A program made the position numbers and the translations under genes. Shown here one piece after another: positions 49,751 to 58,699 of a stretch of DNA of 64,000 nucleotides. Origin of the DNA: Lysinibacillus telephonicus (GTDB lineage: Bacteria > Bacillota > Bacilli > Bacillales_A > Planococcaceae); the NCBI RefSeq assembly GCF_003966145.1, contig NZ_RXNR01000016.1, positions 16,178-80,177 on the forward strand, written 5' to 3'. The number at the start of each line of letters is the position of its first letter. Within the stretch, counting starts at the first letter, position 1. A model generated the notes under the pieces. That model did no database searches, had not been told where the DNA came from, and saw nothing but the letters and a program-made list of their open reading frames with translations.

Positions 49751-50002
49751 ATGAGCGATATAAATGTGTTTAGAACACAATTATGTGGTACAGAAGATGC
49801 CACTAATATTGAAATGGCAATTGAGAATATTATCAAAGAGGTTAATTGTTTAAACCAATTATTAATTTTTGATAAAAGCTATGAATTAATCTACTTTGAG
49901 GATGATGTATACAAGCATTTAAAGTGCCTGTCTATCAAAGAAAAGAACAACCTTATTAATAAACTGTTGAGAATCTACTTTAGGGAAAGTGACACAGCTT
50001 AA
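49751..50002 (+). CDS. Small acidic protein of unknown function
   Basis: An 83-aa protein, mainly helical (ATNIEMAIENIIKEVNCLNQLL; LSIKEKNNLINKLLRIYF), not recognised. GGAGGAATAAG directly precedes the ATG and it follows the RNase H-like gene by 17 bases, so the two are probably one operon. Confidence 0.6.
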   Translation: MSDINVFRTQLCGTEDATNIEMAIENIIKEVNCLNQLLIFDKSYELIYFEDDVYKHLKCLSIKEKNNLINKLLRIYFRESDTA

Positions 50003-50432
50003 TAAAGCAGTGTGTTTAAATAATATGGATAACTTTTTTGAAGATGGGTATTTGTCGTACTACGAAATAAATATGAGCCACGAATAAAGGTGTGAGCTTT
50101 GTATGAGTATAATCAGACCTAAAATAAGATACCACAGGACCTATCACAACAGGAATGAAATAAGTTTTTGGAACGAAGCAATGCTAATTCAAATGAGGGA
50201 ATAGAAGGATGAAAAAAGGAAGGAACTTCTAAGTATTTTGCTAACAAGTTTCTTCCTTTTTCAAAACATATGTTCTTCTTTGTGGTATAATAAAAGGAGC
50301 GTACCAAAGGGTTGGGAATATCCTCAAGACCAATGGGGCTCCTTAACTATCGTTATTATTATTTGGTATACTTTAGATATTATATACATGTTCCAGGTGA
50401 AATGTCAACGAAAAATTACGGGGGTAAAATAA
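50003..50432. promoter_or_regulatory. Region between the small gene and the HEPN gene
   Basis: No sizeable gene. A 33-codon frame at 50103-50204 (MSIIRPKIRYHRTYH...) could be a remnant. AAAAAGGAAG..AACTT pairs with AAGTTTCTTCCTTTTT at 50212-50261 as a terminator of the preceding unit. GGTATAATAAAAGGAG at 50284 carries a possible -10, and AAGGAGC/GCTCCTT around 50296-50345 forms a looser hairpin before the HEPN gene. Confidence 0.45.
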
Positions 50433-52199
50433 GTGGAAAGGCATTTAAACAATAGAGATATACTGCAATATGGGGACTTTAACTCAAATCAAGTATTTTT
50501 TATTCAACGTTGGATTGAACTTCTCAATATACATACTCATAGTAAATATGCAGTAAGATATTTGAATACTCATCAAGCTCTAAAAGAGTTAAACTATGTT
50601 TGTAAAGAAATGATTGAGGGTAACATAAAAAGGAATGATAATCATCTTTTTATTGTTTTTGAAGAAGTGAAGAAAGTTATTAATGGTGATGAAGTGCTTA
50701 AAAAGAATGCAGTTTCATATTCAAGAATTTTAGAAAACTCTCTTCAGAGAGCCCCAAAAGCAGAAAACATCACAAAGCTTTATTCAATTATTTATCAAGT
50801 TGAATATGTTATTCGATATATAGAAAAGCATTACTTGACATGGGTGATCACTGAAATAGACAGTTTGCTGTCAAATAGTGAAGAGCGGTTCGCAGAAATA
50901 GAAAATGCTATGCAAACCTTAGCGAGTGAACTGATGGGAAGGGGATGGTCCGTAGATGAATTATATTTGTCTGCCTTCGAATTATTATTGACAGCTGAGG
51001 ATAGTGTTAGTAAAAAATTTGAAAAGTTTTTTAGTAAGTTGAGTAGTGAACCACTGCCGTTTGTATTTTTATTCTCAGTAAAAAAGGATTTAGCAAAAGG
51101 TACAAAATCAAGATTAGTTGAATTGAAATTAGAAATTTTATCTGGTCAAGAAGTATTGAATACTTATTCTGACTATGAATTAGAAAATCATATTTCTAAG
51201 AATAAAGAGTATGTGAGGGTAATATATGATTCCTTAGATGCCTATTCTGGTGTAAATAATGCTTGGCAAAAAATTGTCGGAAAATTAGATATATTAAACT
51301 TCTATGGGTTTCCTATTCCAGATTTTGATACGTCACCTATCATACTGTTGCCCGATTCCCCTAAATACTTGCGAAATGTTGAAGTAGATTTGTCAACTAA
51401 GAAAAGAAAATTCAGGGCTCCAGATTCTATGATGAATAGAGTTCTGAATCAACTTGAGACTGGGGATAAAGAGGTTAATAGAAAGTTAAAAAGCTTATTT
51501 GAATTTACAAGAATAAGTGATGAATCTTTATCTCCTCAATCTACATTCATTAACCTGTGGATAGGCATTGAATCTTTTGTTCATTCAAGAGAATTTGAAG
51601 GTGGTATAGAGAATGTAAAAATGTTTGTTTCCGCCTTTTCAACTCATAACTATATTTATAGCCTAATTAAGAATTTTCTTGAAGATTGTAATCGTTGCGA
51701 TGTGGAAATAATCTATAGAGAACGAAACTATAGAATAGGAAAACTGACTCCACAAGAAGCACTATCTCTTTTTTGGAATGAAGAGTTTCTCAATAATATG
51801 ACAGCAGAGTTTGAAGATCATAATATCTTGCTATCTTACAGGCTTAGAGAGCTTTGCAATATATTAAAAGATGGTAAAAAATGTGCAACCCTTCTTGAAG
51901 AGCATAAAAAGAATGTTCAGCAACATGTTCATAGGTTGTATCGAATAAGAAACTCAATCGTACACTCTGGTCAAATGCAATACAATAATACAAATTTATT
52001 CTCAAAACATTTATATGAGTATATAGAGTATGCTATGTCTGTTGTCATGCATCGCTTAGAAGAAGATTCATCTGCAAGTTTGGAGCAGATTTTTGCACAA
52101 GTAAGAGATAGTGTTGATACTACAATTGAAACATTGAGTAATAGTAGACTTTTAGATCAAGACACATACATTAATCTTTTATTAAGAGGTGCTTTCTAA
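50433..52199 (+). CDS. Large protein with C-terminal HEPN domain, candidate antiphage effector
   Basis: A 588-aa protein. The C-terminal region has the ApeA-type HEPN layout: FINLWIGIESFVH (about 370-382), then RIRNSIVHSG with Arg506-x4-His511, the RxxxxH RNase motif, then LYEYIEYAMSVVMHRL. The N-terminal 350 residues are mostly helical and unrecognised. It is the last gene before the right att sites and is downstream of a type I RM operon. GTG start with GGGGGT upstream. An RNA-cleaving defence role is an inference from the motif and location. Confidence 0.65.
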   Translation: MERHLNNRDILQYGDFNSNQVFFIQRWIELLNIHTHSKYAVRYLNTHQALKELNYVCKEMIEGNIKRNDNHLFIVFEEVKKVINGDEVLKKNAVSYSRILENSLQRAPKAENITKLYSIIYQVEYVIRYIEKHYLTWVITEIDSLLSNSEERFAEIENAMQTLASELMGRGWSVDELYLSAFELLLTAEDSVSKKFEKFFSKLSSEPLPFVFLFSVKKDLAKGTKSRLVELKLEILSGQEVLNTYSDYELENHISKNKEYVRVIYDSLDAYSGVNNAWQKIVGKLDILNFYGFPIPDFDTSPIILLPDSPKYLRNVEVDLSTKKRKFRAPDSMMNRVLNQLETGDKEVNRKLKSLFEFTRISDESLSPQSTFINLWIGIESFVHSREFEGGIENVKMFVSAFSTHNYIYSLIKNFLEDCNRCDVEIIYRERNYRIGKLTPQEALSLFWNEEFLNNMTAEFEDHNILLSYRLRELCNILKDGKKCATLLEEHKKNVQQHVHRLYRIRNSIVHSGQMQYNNTNLFSKHLYEYIEYAMSVVMHRLEEDSSASLEQIFAQVRDSVDTTIETLSNSRLLDQDTYINLLLRGAF

Positions 52200-52322
52200 A
52201 ACTGGATCATTCATTTTCTACAGAGTTGCACAAGCAGTTATCAAACAAACTCGATAACTGCTTGTGGGGAAAGTGAAACTTCGACTGGCTTTGTATCTTA
52301 ACCATTGCCTTTAGATTGATAC

Positions 52323-52376
52323 GGTGAACCGTACCATAAGTAAGTGCGGTTTATTACGGTGAACCACCATAAGTAA
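52323..52376. repeat. Right end of the island: tandem rlmH-end-like att sites
   Basis: The first copy, 52323-52343, reads GEPYHK-stop in frame, the rlmH C terminus with different codon choice. A second copy 35 bases on (52358-52376) lacks two bases. After each copy comes a similar tail (GTGCGGTTTATTAC; ATAAGGTTTATAAA). ACGGT and ACCGT arms flank the first GAACC, giving dyad symmetry as in serine-integrase sites. Confidence 0.75.
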
Positions 52377-52390
52377 ATAAGGTTTATAAA

Positions 52391-52434
52391 AAACCACTAA
52401 AGAACGTTCATTAATAACGTTTTTTAGTGGTTTT
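52391..52434 (-). terminator. Terminator of the nupC gene
   Basis: AAACCACTAAAGAACGTT pairs with AACGTTTTTTAGTGGTTT; on the leftward transcript a U-run follows. Confidence 0.88.
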
Positions 52435-52463
52435 GAAATAAAGTGGTAACATAGCTTAAATGT

Positions 52464-53645
52464 TTATAAAACTAAACTAACGATGATAGCTGAAAGTATG
52501 CTTACAAGTGTGGCGCCATATAACAGTTTCAGCCCAAAACGTGCAACGGCATTCCCCTGTTTTTCATTCAGACTTTTGACAGCTCCGACAATAATACCAA
52601 TAGAAGAAAAGTTAGCGAAGGAAACTAGGAATACAGAAAGAATTCCCATAGTTCGTTCACTAAAGTGATAATTGCCTCCAGATAAATCCAACATCGCAAC
52701 GAATTCATTGGTCAACAGTTTAGTCGCCATAATTGAGCCGGCACTAACCGCCTCTGAGAAAGGTATTCCCATAATGAAGGCAATTGGGGAAAATAGATAA
52801 CCTAGTATCGTCTGGAAAGAAATACTAAACAATAGCTCAAACACATGGTTGAATCCCGCCATTAATGCAATAAACCCAATTAACATTGCCCCAACGATAA
52901 TTGCTACCTTAAAACCATCAAGGATATACTCACCGAGCATTTCAAAAAAGGATTGCCTTCTATCCTCCTGTATTTCTAATATATCCTCACGTGGGTCAAT
53001 CTCGTACGGATTAATAATTGTAGCTATGATAAAACCGCCGAATAAATTTAAAACTAAAGCTGTGACAATATATTTTGGTTCCAGCATCGTCATATAAGCA
53101 CCAACTATGGACATTGATACAGTCGACATCGCTGAAGCACATAAAGTATACAAACGCTGGTTCGAAAGCATACCAAGTTGTTTTTTTAATGTGATGAAAA
53201 CCTCCGATTGTCCCACCATTAGTGAGGCAACTGCATTATATGATTCAAGTTTACCCATTCCGTTCACTTTACTTAATAAAAACCCAATCCCCTTCATAAG
53301 GAATGGCAGGATTTTCAGATGCTGAAGAATACCAATTAATGCAGAAATAAATACAATTGGCAGTAATACATTTAAAAAGAATGGGGCCTCTCCCTCATTC
53401 GCGATGCCGCCAAACACAAAGGAAATCCCTTCGCTTGCATATTCGAGCAGCGTACTAAAAACAGCAGCTATTCCTCTGATGATGATTAATCCAAATTCTG
53501 TATTTAACAGTAACAATGATAAAAGAATTTGAATAACAATCATTGTGATAATTGGTTTGAATTTTATCTCTTTTCGATTGGAACTTGCCAACCAAGCCAA
53601 AAATAATACAACAAATATACCTAAAATAGAAATAACGTATTGCAC
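52464..53645 (-). CDS. nupC: Concentrative nucleoside transporter NupC family
   Basis: A 393-aa permease with about ten spans that imports nucleosides with a cation. [65 protein letters not shown] and [34 protein letters not shown] are the family blocks. Monocistronic, GGAGG site upstream, directly outside the island. Confidence 0.9.
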   Translation of the reverse strand: MQYVISILGIFVVLFLAWLASSNRKEIKFKPIITMIVIQILLSLLLLNTEFGLIIIRGIAAVFSTLLEYASEGISFVFGGIANEGEAPFFLNVLLPIVFISALIGILQHLKILPFLMKGIGFLLSKVNGMGKLESYNAVASLMVGQSEVFITLKKQLGMLSNQRLYTLCASAMSTVSMSIVGAYMTMLEPKYIVTALVLNLFGGFIIATIINPYEIDPREDILEIQEDRRQSFFEMLGEYILDGFKVAIIVGAMLIGFIALMAGFNHVFELLFSISFQTILGYLFSPIAFIMGIPFSEAVSAGSIMATKLLTNEFVAMLDLSGGNYHFSERTMGILSVFLVSFANFSSIGIIVGAVKSLNEKQGNAVARFGLKLLYGATLVSILSAIIVSLVL

Positions 53646-54035
53646 AAGTAACCTCCTGATGAATTAATTTATATGTGATCGCTAAAGTTACCGTTAGAAT
53701 AGTAACCACTTTTACTTAAGATTGCAATTGATAAAGATTATTCTGTGCCATTTAACTCTTTTAAAACAACAAAAAGTGTTTCGCTCTAGATTTAGAATGA
53801 TTTATATAAAGTATTTAATTTAGTTGAATTTAATATTCATAAAAGGGTTTGAGGGGAATAATCATTGGGCGGTTCGTAGTATATTCAATTGACATAGGTT
53901 TGCAGAGGAAAAAAATAAATGCCTTTATAGAGAAATGTCTAAAAATGCATAAAACTAATCCTATTATGATTCAATCCTTGAGGCTGATGAACATAAGGGT
54001 CCCTGATTACTTCGCATATCATTTCTATTAAAAAA
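53646..54035. other. Intergenic region with no convincing gene
   Basis: A 60-codon frame at 53849-54031 starts with TTG, lacks a good ribosome site and has no recognisable family, so it is not called. The region should hold the nupC promoter on its left side. Confidence 0.4.
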
Positions 54036-54036
54036 A

Positions 54037-54095
54037 TGCCGCTCACTGCTCGTTTCTTACCGAAAAATTCGGTATTTATCGAGAAGTGACTGGCA
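54037..54095 (-). terminator. Terminator of the RocB-like gene
   Basis: TGCCGCTCACTGCTCG and CGAGAAGTGACTGGCA form the outer stem and ACCGAA/TTCGGT the inner one. Seven A to the left give a U-run on the leftward transcript. Confidence 0.85.
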
Positions 54096-54111
54096 CTATT
54101 TAAGTCATAAT

Positions 54112-55779
54112 CTATAGGCTTTTTTCTTCGTTAGTTAATAAATTTTGGATAACGAGGTTTGTTATATTTGGAACTACTTCTAGTGAATATGTCATTTCCA
54201 TTCTTTCAAGTTTCTTGTGAGCATCCAAACCATATGGACCAATGTTAATAACAGGTACATTTATATCTCGGATATCTTGAAACTCTACATAATGTTTTGT
54301 TCCCCAACCAGGGTTATTTTTCGAAACGGCGTTGATTCCATCTTCATCATCACTTAGAGCCATAAAACTCATATCAGAGATATACGGGAAGAAATTTCGA
54401 GTAACAATTGGGTGTGGATATTCCGGCTGTATTGTTGCTACTGCTTTATCAAGAGCGTTGATTAAGTTAAGCTCATCAGTTGTTTTCCCTGTCATTTCGA
54501 TCCTTGGGGAGTATAGGGAAGAGTAAAATAAAATAATGGCCGGATTTTTATCCTTCATCCATTTCCAGGCCTCCTCAACAACTCGTGCAGCAAACATGCG
54601 AGTATCTAATTCCGTATTTGTTAGGAGATTTTGCTTAAATTCATTCATGTGTTCAATAAATGAATTGCCATTTTCCTCAATTAATAAGTTCTCCATTTCT
54701 TCATATGTAAAAACTCTAGGTTTCCAAGGAACATCGACAAAGGGTTCGCCACTAATTTCACTATATTTGCGATATCTCTCTTCAAAAGTATTAAGTGCAT
54801 TGGTAAAAGCAATCATGGCTTGTTCCTTAAGCTTGATCAATACGTCTTTAGGAGACCAAGAATGAATAAAGAAATTATAATAAACATAAGCAGATAATGC
54901 TGTTTGAACAGTATAAGATGGTTTTAAGTCCATTTGTTTTAACGACACGGGCGGAACCGTAGTTTCTCCATATGCTTCGTTGCAAAGCTCTGGATTATAG
55001 TTTATTTGCTTTGTTAGTTCTGCAGCAATAAAGTTAGGATCTAAACCTTCAAAAGCTGAACCAACATGTGTTTCTGCACCTGTTATAAAGAATGATGGCA
55101 GCAGCTTACCAACCGTTCCTTTATAGATATAGCGATTATCATCACCTTCAAAGCGAGGTGAAACGAAATCAGAATTAATAGCAGCAACATATTCAAAGCT
55201 ATGTTCTTTCTTCCACTTTTTTAACGTTTTTAAAGCGGAAAGCACTCCGTGTGAGCCGTCTTCCTCGTCACATTCAGCTAACAATAAAATATTGCCGTCC
55301 AGTTCCTCAGGATGTTCAGAATAGTACTTTAAGAGGTAGAGATTGCTCGCAACGCCGCTTTTCATATCAAGAACGCCACGGCCAAATAACCAATCTCCGG
55401 ATTCTAAATGTTCTTTAGCTGAAGTAGGTAGGTTTTCCTTTTTTAATGCTTCCATTAGATCATCAGGGGAACAAGCATGTTCTTTCAATTGGTTGAAGTC
55501 ATCAATTCCAACCGTGTCGATATGCCCCATTAAGATAATTGTGCGGTTACTATTTCCTTTTTTTCCTTTAACAAATGCCATAACATTATATCGTTCTTGG
55601 TCATCGTTATTGGTTTTCTCAATAGCGACTGAGCCAGGATTATTTAAAAAATATGGAAGCGATGAAATAATCTGAAATAAAGAGTGGGCAATTGTACTTT
55701 CGCCAGTTGTGTTTACGATACTTTCTATGTTAACAAGTTGTTTTGTATATGTAAGTATATCGTCACGACAATTCAACAT
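54112..55779 (-). CDS. M20 family peptidase, RocB-like
   Basis: A 555-aa zinc-dependent amidohydrolase. Metal ligands are visible in LMGHIDTVG, FGRGVLDMKSGVA and LLAECDEEDGSHG, and the family tail in GPYGLDAHKKLERMEM. It resembles RocB of the arginine/ornithine utilisation cluster, whose reaction is not known. Divergent from the lysine-riboswitch-controlled importer, which hints at a role with basic amino acids or peptides containing them. AAGGAGG precedes the ATG. Confidence 0.8.
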   Translation of the reverse strand: MLNCRDDILTYTKQLVNIESIVNTTGESTIAHSLFQIISSLPYFLNNPGSVAIEKTNNDDQERYNVMAFVKGKKGNSNRTIILMGHIDTVGIDDFNQLKEHACSPDDLMEALKKENLPTSAKEHLESGDWLFGRGVLDMKSGVASNLYLLKYYSEHPEELDGNILLLAECDEEDGSHGVLSALKTLKKWKKEHSFEYVAAINSDFVSPRFEGDDNRYIYKGTVGKLLPSFFITGAETHVGSAFEGLDPNFIAAELTKQINYNPELCNEAYGETTVPPVSLKQMDLKPSYTVQTALSAYVYYNFFIHSWSPKDVLIKLKEQAMIAFTNALNTFEERYRKYSEISGEPFVDVPWKPRVFTYEEMENLLIEENGNSFIEHMNEFKQNLLTNTELDTRMFAARVVEEAWKWMKDKNPAIILFYSSLYSPRIEMTGKTTDELNLINALDKAVATIQPEYPHPIVTRNFFPYISDMSFMALSDDEDGINAVSKNNPGWGTKHYVEFQDIRDINVPVINIGPYGLDAHKKLERMEMTYSLEVVPNITNLVIQNLLTNEEKSL

Positions 55780-55873
55780 ACGACGGCCTCCTTTTTGTTT
55801 GATATTTTATCAAAATGTAACGTAAGTTTAAAAACTCGTCAAGTCACACTAGTACAATTAAACTAAATTAATA

Positions 55874-55902
55874 TTGTATTATTTAAAATATTCTACTATA
55901 AT
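55874..55902 (+). promoter_or_regulatory. Promoter of the riboswitch-controlled ABC operon
   Basis: TTGTAT (55874-55879) and TATAAT (55897-55902) are separated by 17 bases, and the predicted start about seven bases later lies just upstream of the aptamer. Confidence 0.7.
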
Positions 55903-55949
55903 GGATAAAGTTATATTAAATTTTATATTAAATCCTCATCTTTTTTGCA

Positions 55950-56197
55950 TTAGGTGGGGTAGAGGTCGCGATTTATAAGAGTATCCTATTTGAGATTTAG
56001 TGAGATCTATGAAAATAGGAAAAAGGATAAATCGCCGAAGCTTTTTGAAATCACTATTTTCATTAAAGCTGGGGCTGCACTCGAATAGGGGCAGAACTGT
56101 CACAATTCCTTTGAATTGTGGAGAACTATCGTAAAAATGCAAGAGATGAGGGTGTTCTTAAAAACACTGTCAATTTAAATCGACAGTGTTTTTTTAT
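55950..56197 (+). promoter_or_regulatory. Lysine riboswitch (L box) with terminator
   Basis: The conserved L-box segments occur in order: GGTAGAGGTCGCG, TATAAGAGTATCC, GGATAAATCGCCGAAGC, AAAGCTGGGGCTGCACTCG and GGAGAACTATCG. The aptamer runs to about 56131. It is followed by a terminator stem AAACACTGTC (56162-56171) with GACAGTGTTT (56182-56191) and a T-run. The ABC transporter follows 20 bases later, so lysine should repress its transcription. Confidence 0.9.
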
Positions 56198-56215
56198 TTC
56201 AAAGGAGGAGTACAT

Positions 56216-57022
56216 ATGAAAAAGCTAGCTATTTTTTTAGTTGCGGCAATGTTGTTAATTTTATCCGCATGCGGCACACAGCAAAGTAACCAAGTAGAAA
56301 ATGAAACAAAATCAAGTGATTCTGAATTTGGGTTAGTCAAAGAAGGGTCATTAACCTTTGCAATGACAGGACAATACCCTCCATTGAATTTTAAAAAGGA
56401 TGGTAAATTGACAGGATTCGATGTAGAAATTGGAACTGAAATTGCAAAACGTATGGGACTTGAAGCAAATCCTGTTACAAATCCTTGGGAAACAATTATT
56501 CAAGGGCTAAAAGCAAATAAATACGATGCGATTATCGGTAGTATGACTGCAACAGCTGAACGTGATAAGCAAATTGACTTTACAGAACCTTATTATCTGT
56601 CAGGTGCACAAATCTTTGTTGCAAATGACAATACGGAAATTCAATCGAAGGAAGATTTACAAGGTAAAACAATTGGGGTTATTCAAGCAAGTACTTGGAA
56701 GGATATGGCTGAAACATTAACTTCACCTGACATGGTTAAGGGATATCCAGTAGACGTTAATGCACTTCAAGATTTGTCACTAGGGCGCTTGGATGCTGTT
56801 ATTACAGATAAAATCGTTGGTGTAAGTGCACAAAACGAAAAAGGCTTAGATATTAAACCAATTGGTGATTTATTAAATGAGGACCGCGTGAGTATAGGTA
56901 TTGCTGAAGGAAATACAGAACTTGCAAACAAAATTAACGAAGCGCTTCAATCAATGATTGATGATGGCACATACGAAGAAATTAGTATGAAATGGTTTAA
57001 TACAAACATTATGGAAAAGTAA
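56216..57022 (+). CDS. Amino-acid ABC transporter substrate-binding lipoprotein (probable lysine)
   Basis: A 268-aa binding protein of the polar amino-acid type. The signal MKKLAIFLVAAMLLILSAC ends at Cys19 of a lipobox. The SBP_bac_3 fold is seen in LTFAMTGQYPPLNF, GFDVEIGTEIAKRMG, DAIIGSMTATAERDKQIDFTEPYY and LQGKTIGVIQASTW. The lysine riboswitch points to lysine as the ligand. AAAGGAGGAG sets the start at ATG 56216. Confidence 0.9.
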   Translation: MKKLAIFLVAAMLLILSACGTQQSNQVENETKSSDSEFGLVKEGSLTFAMTGQYPPLNFKKDGKLTGFDVEIGTEIAKRMGLEANPVTNPWETIIQGLKANKYDAIIGSMTATAERDKQIDFTEPYYLSGAQIFVANDNTEIQSKEDLQGKTIGVIQASTWKDMAETLTSPDMVKGYPVDVNALQDLSLGRLDAVITDKIVGVSAQNEKGLDIKPIGDLLNEDRVSIGIAEGNTELANKINEALQSMIDDGTYEEISMKWFNTNIMEK

Positions 57023-57086
57023 AATTATGATTTCAGGCAAGCGCCTTGTACTAGGCGCTTGTTTATAAAGGAAGGAGGCTGGTCTC

Positions 57087-57770
57087 ATGGTTTTTTTAGA
57101 AAATATCGCGGGTATTTTTAGTGAACATGGAATGGCTTTTTTAAAAGCTAGTTGGACTACAATCGCAATCACAGCTATTTCCTTGCTAATCGCTGTGATT
57201 ATTGGACTTATATTTGCTAGTTTTAAGATTTCTTCGAAAAAATTCTTAAATTGGATTGCTGATATTTATATTGGAATTATCAGGGGAACGCCTCTAATTG
57301 TTCAAATTATGTTTTTATATTATGGATTAGCCAATATTATTAACTTAAATAGCTTCACTGCAGGTGCATTGGCATTGGGAATTCATACTGGTGCATATAT
57401 TGCTGAAATTTTTAGAGGATCTGTACAATCGATTGATAGGGGACAGATGGAGGCAGCGAGATCGTTAGGAATGTCGCAATCACTTGCAATGAGAAGAATT
57501 ATTTTCCCACAAGCTTTCAAAAGATCCATTCCCCCCTTGGCCAATCAGTTCATTATTGGTTTAAAAGATTCTTCCCTTGTTGCTTATATTGCGGTAACAG
57601 ATTTATATAACACAGCCCTTGGAGTCCAAGGAGAAAACTATATGCCATTTGAAACTTATTTTGTTGTTGGTATTTACTATTTAATCATCGTTCTTATTTT
57701 CACTTGGGTTGCTAAACGAATTGAGCAGAAAATGGATGTCAGCAAGCCTAAGGAGGTTAGTATTGCATGA
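57087..57770 (+). CDS. Amino-acid ABC transporter permease (probable lysine)
   Basis: A 227-aa permease of the HisMQ class with about five spans. The EAA loop [30 protein letters not shown] is present, with [13 protein letters not shown] following. It overlaps the ATPase gene by 4 bases (ATGA). Forms the membrane channel as a homodimer. Confidence 0.92.
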   Translation: MVFLENIAGIFSEHGMAFLKASWTTIAITAISLLIAVIIGLIFASFKISSKKFLNWIADIYIGIIRGTPLIVQIMFLYYGLANIINLNSFTAGALALGIHTGAYIAEIFRGSVQSIDRGQMEAARSLGMSQSLAMRRIIFPQAFKRSIPPLANQFIIGLKDSSLVAYIAVTDLYNTALGVQGENYMPFETYFVVGIYYLIIVLIFTWVAKRIEQKMDVSKPKEVSIA

Positions 57771-58489
57771 TTGAAATTCGTAATCTTTCAAAATCCTTTG
57801 GAAAGCTTGAAGTTTTAAAGAATATTAACTTAAATATTAACGAGAAAGAAGTAGTTGTTTTAATTGGTGCAAGTGGTTCAGGTAAAAGTACGTTACTTCG
57901 ATGCTTAAACTTTTTAGAAGTTGCACAAAGCGGTGAGATTACTATTGATTCTGAGAAGATAGACATAGTAAAAACAGATTTAAATAAAGTAAGAGAAAAA
58001 GTAGGAATGGTGTTCCAGCACTTTAATCTTTTCCCTCATAAAACTGTGATTGAAAATATAATTGAAGCGCCGATTTATGTTAGAAAAAAGTCTAAAAGTG
58101 AAGCAAGTGCAAAAGCAATGGAACTACTTAAAAAGGTAGGCTTAGAGGATAAGGCAAACTATTACCCAGAACAGTTATCAGGAGGACAAAAGCAACGGGT
58201 TGCCATTGCAAGAGCGTTAGCGATGGAACCAAAAGTAATGCTTTTTGATGAGCCGACTTCTGCATTAGATCCTGAATTGGTTGGTGAAGTTCTTCAGGTA
58301 ATGAAAGATCTCGCAAGTGAAGGAATGACCATGGTGATTGTGACACATGAAATGGGTTTTGCAAAAGAAGTTGCAGACCGAGTTATCATGCTTGCAGACG
58401 GTAATATTATTGAAGAAGGACATCCAAATGATATTTTTGCCCATCCAAAACATGAGCGTACACAAAGGTTTTTAAATCAAATATTATAA
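57767..58489 (+). CDS. Amino-acid ABC transporter ATPase (probable lysine)
   Basis: A 240-aa ATPase. Walker [10 protein letters not shown] (about 34-42), Q-loop [16 protein letters not shown], signature [17 protein letters not shown] and Walker [20 protein letters not shown] are intact, the sequence class of polar amino-acid importers. The last gene of the riboswitch operon. Confidence 0.95.
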   Translation: MIEIRNLSKSFGKLEVLKNINLNINEKEVVVLIGASGSGKSTLLRCLNFLEVAQSGEITIDSEKIDIVKTDLNKVREKVGMVFQHFNLFPHKTVIENIIEAPIYVRKKSKSEASAKAMELLKKVGLEDKANYYPEQLSGGQKQRVAIARALAMEPKVMLFDEPTSALDPELVGEVLQVMKDLASEGMTMVIVTHEMGFAKEVADRVIMLADGNIIEEGHPNDIFAHPKHERTQRFLNQIL

Positions 58490-58699
58490 AAAAGGAAAAT
58501 CTACCTTCAGTATTATTGAAAGGTAGATTTTCCCTTTCAGTACCCTCTTGTTATTTTAGCTTCCTTTGCTATTTCTTTTAGAACAGTAGTATTCATCTCG
58601 GCAAAGATGTATTATAGCAACTTTTTGGGCTCACTAATTGTTTCGAAGTTTTCTACCTTACCTCTTTTAATGAAAAAGAGGAAGTTTTAAGCACTATTT

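Noticed and set aside
50238..50432. 64-codon frame before the HEPN gene
   Set aside because: It begins inside a terminator hairpin, is low-complexity hydrophobic, and lacks a ribosome site.
53849..54031. 60-codon gene between nupC and the RocB-like gene
   Set aside because: TTG start without a ribosome site and no recognisable family.
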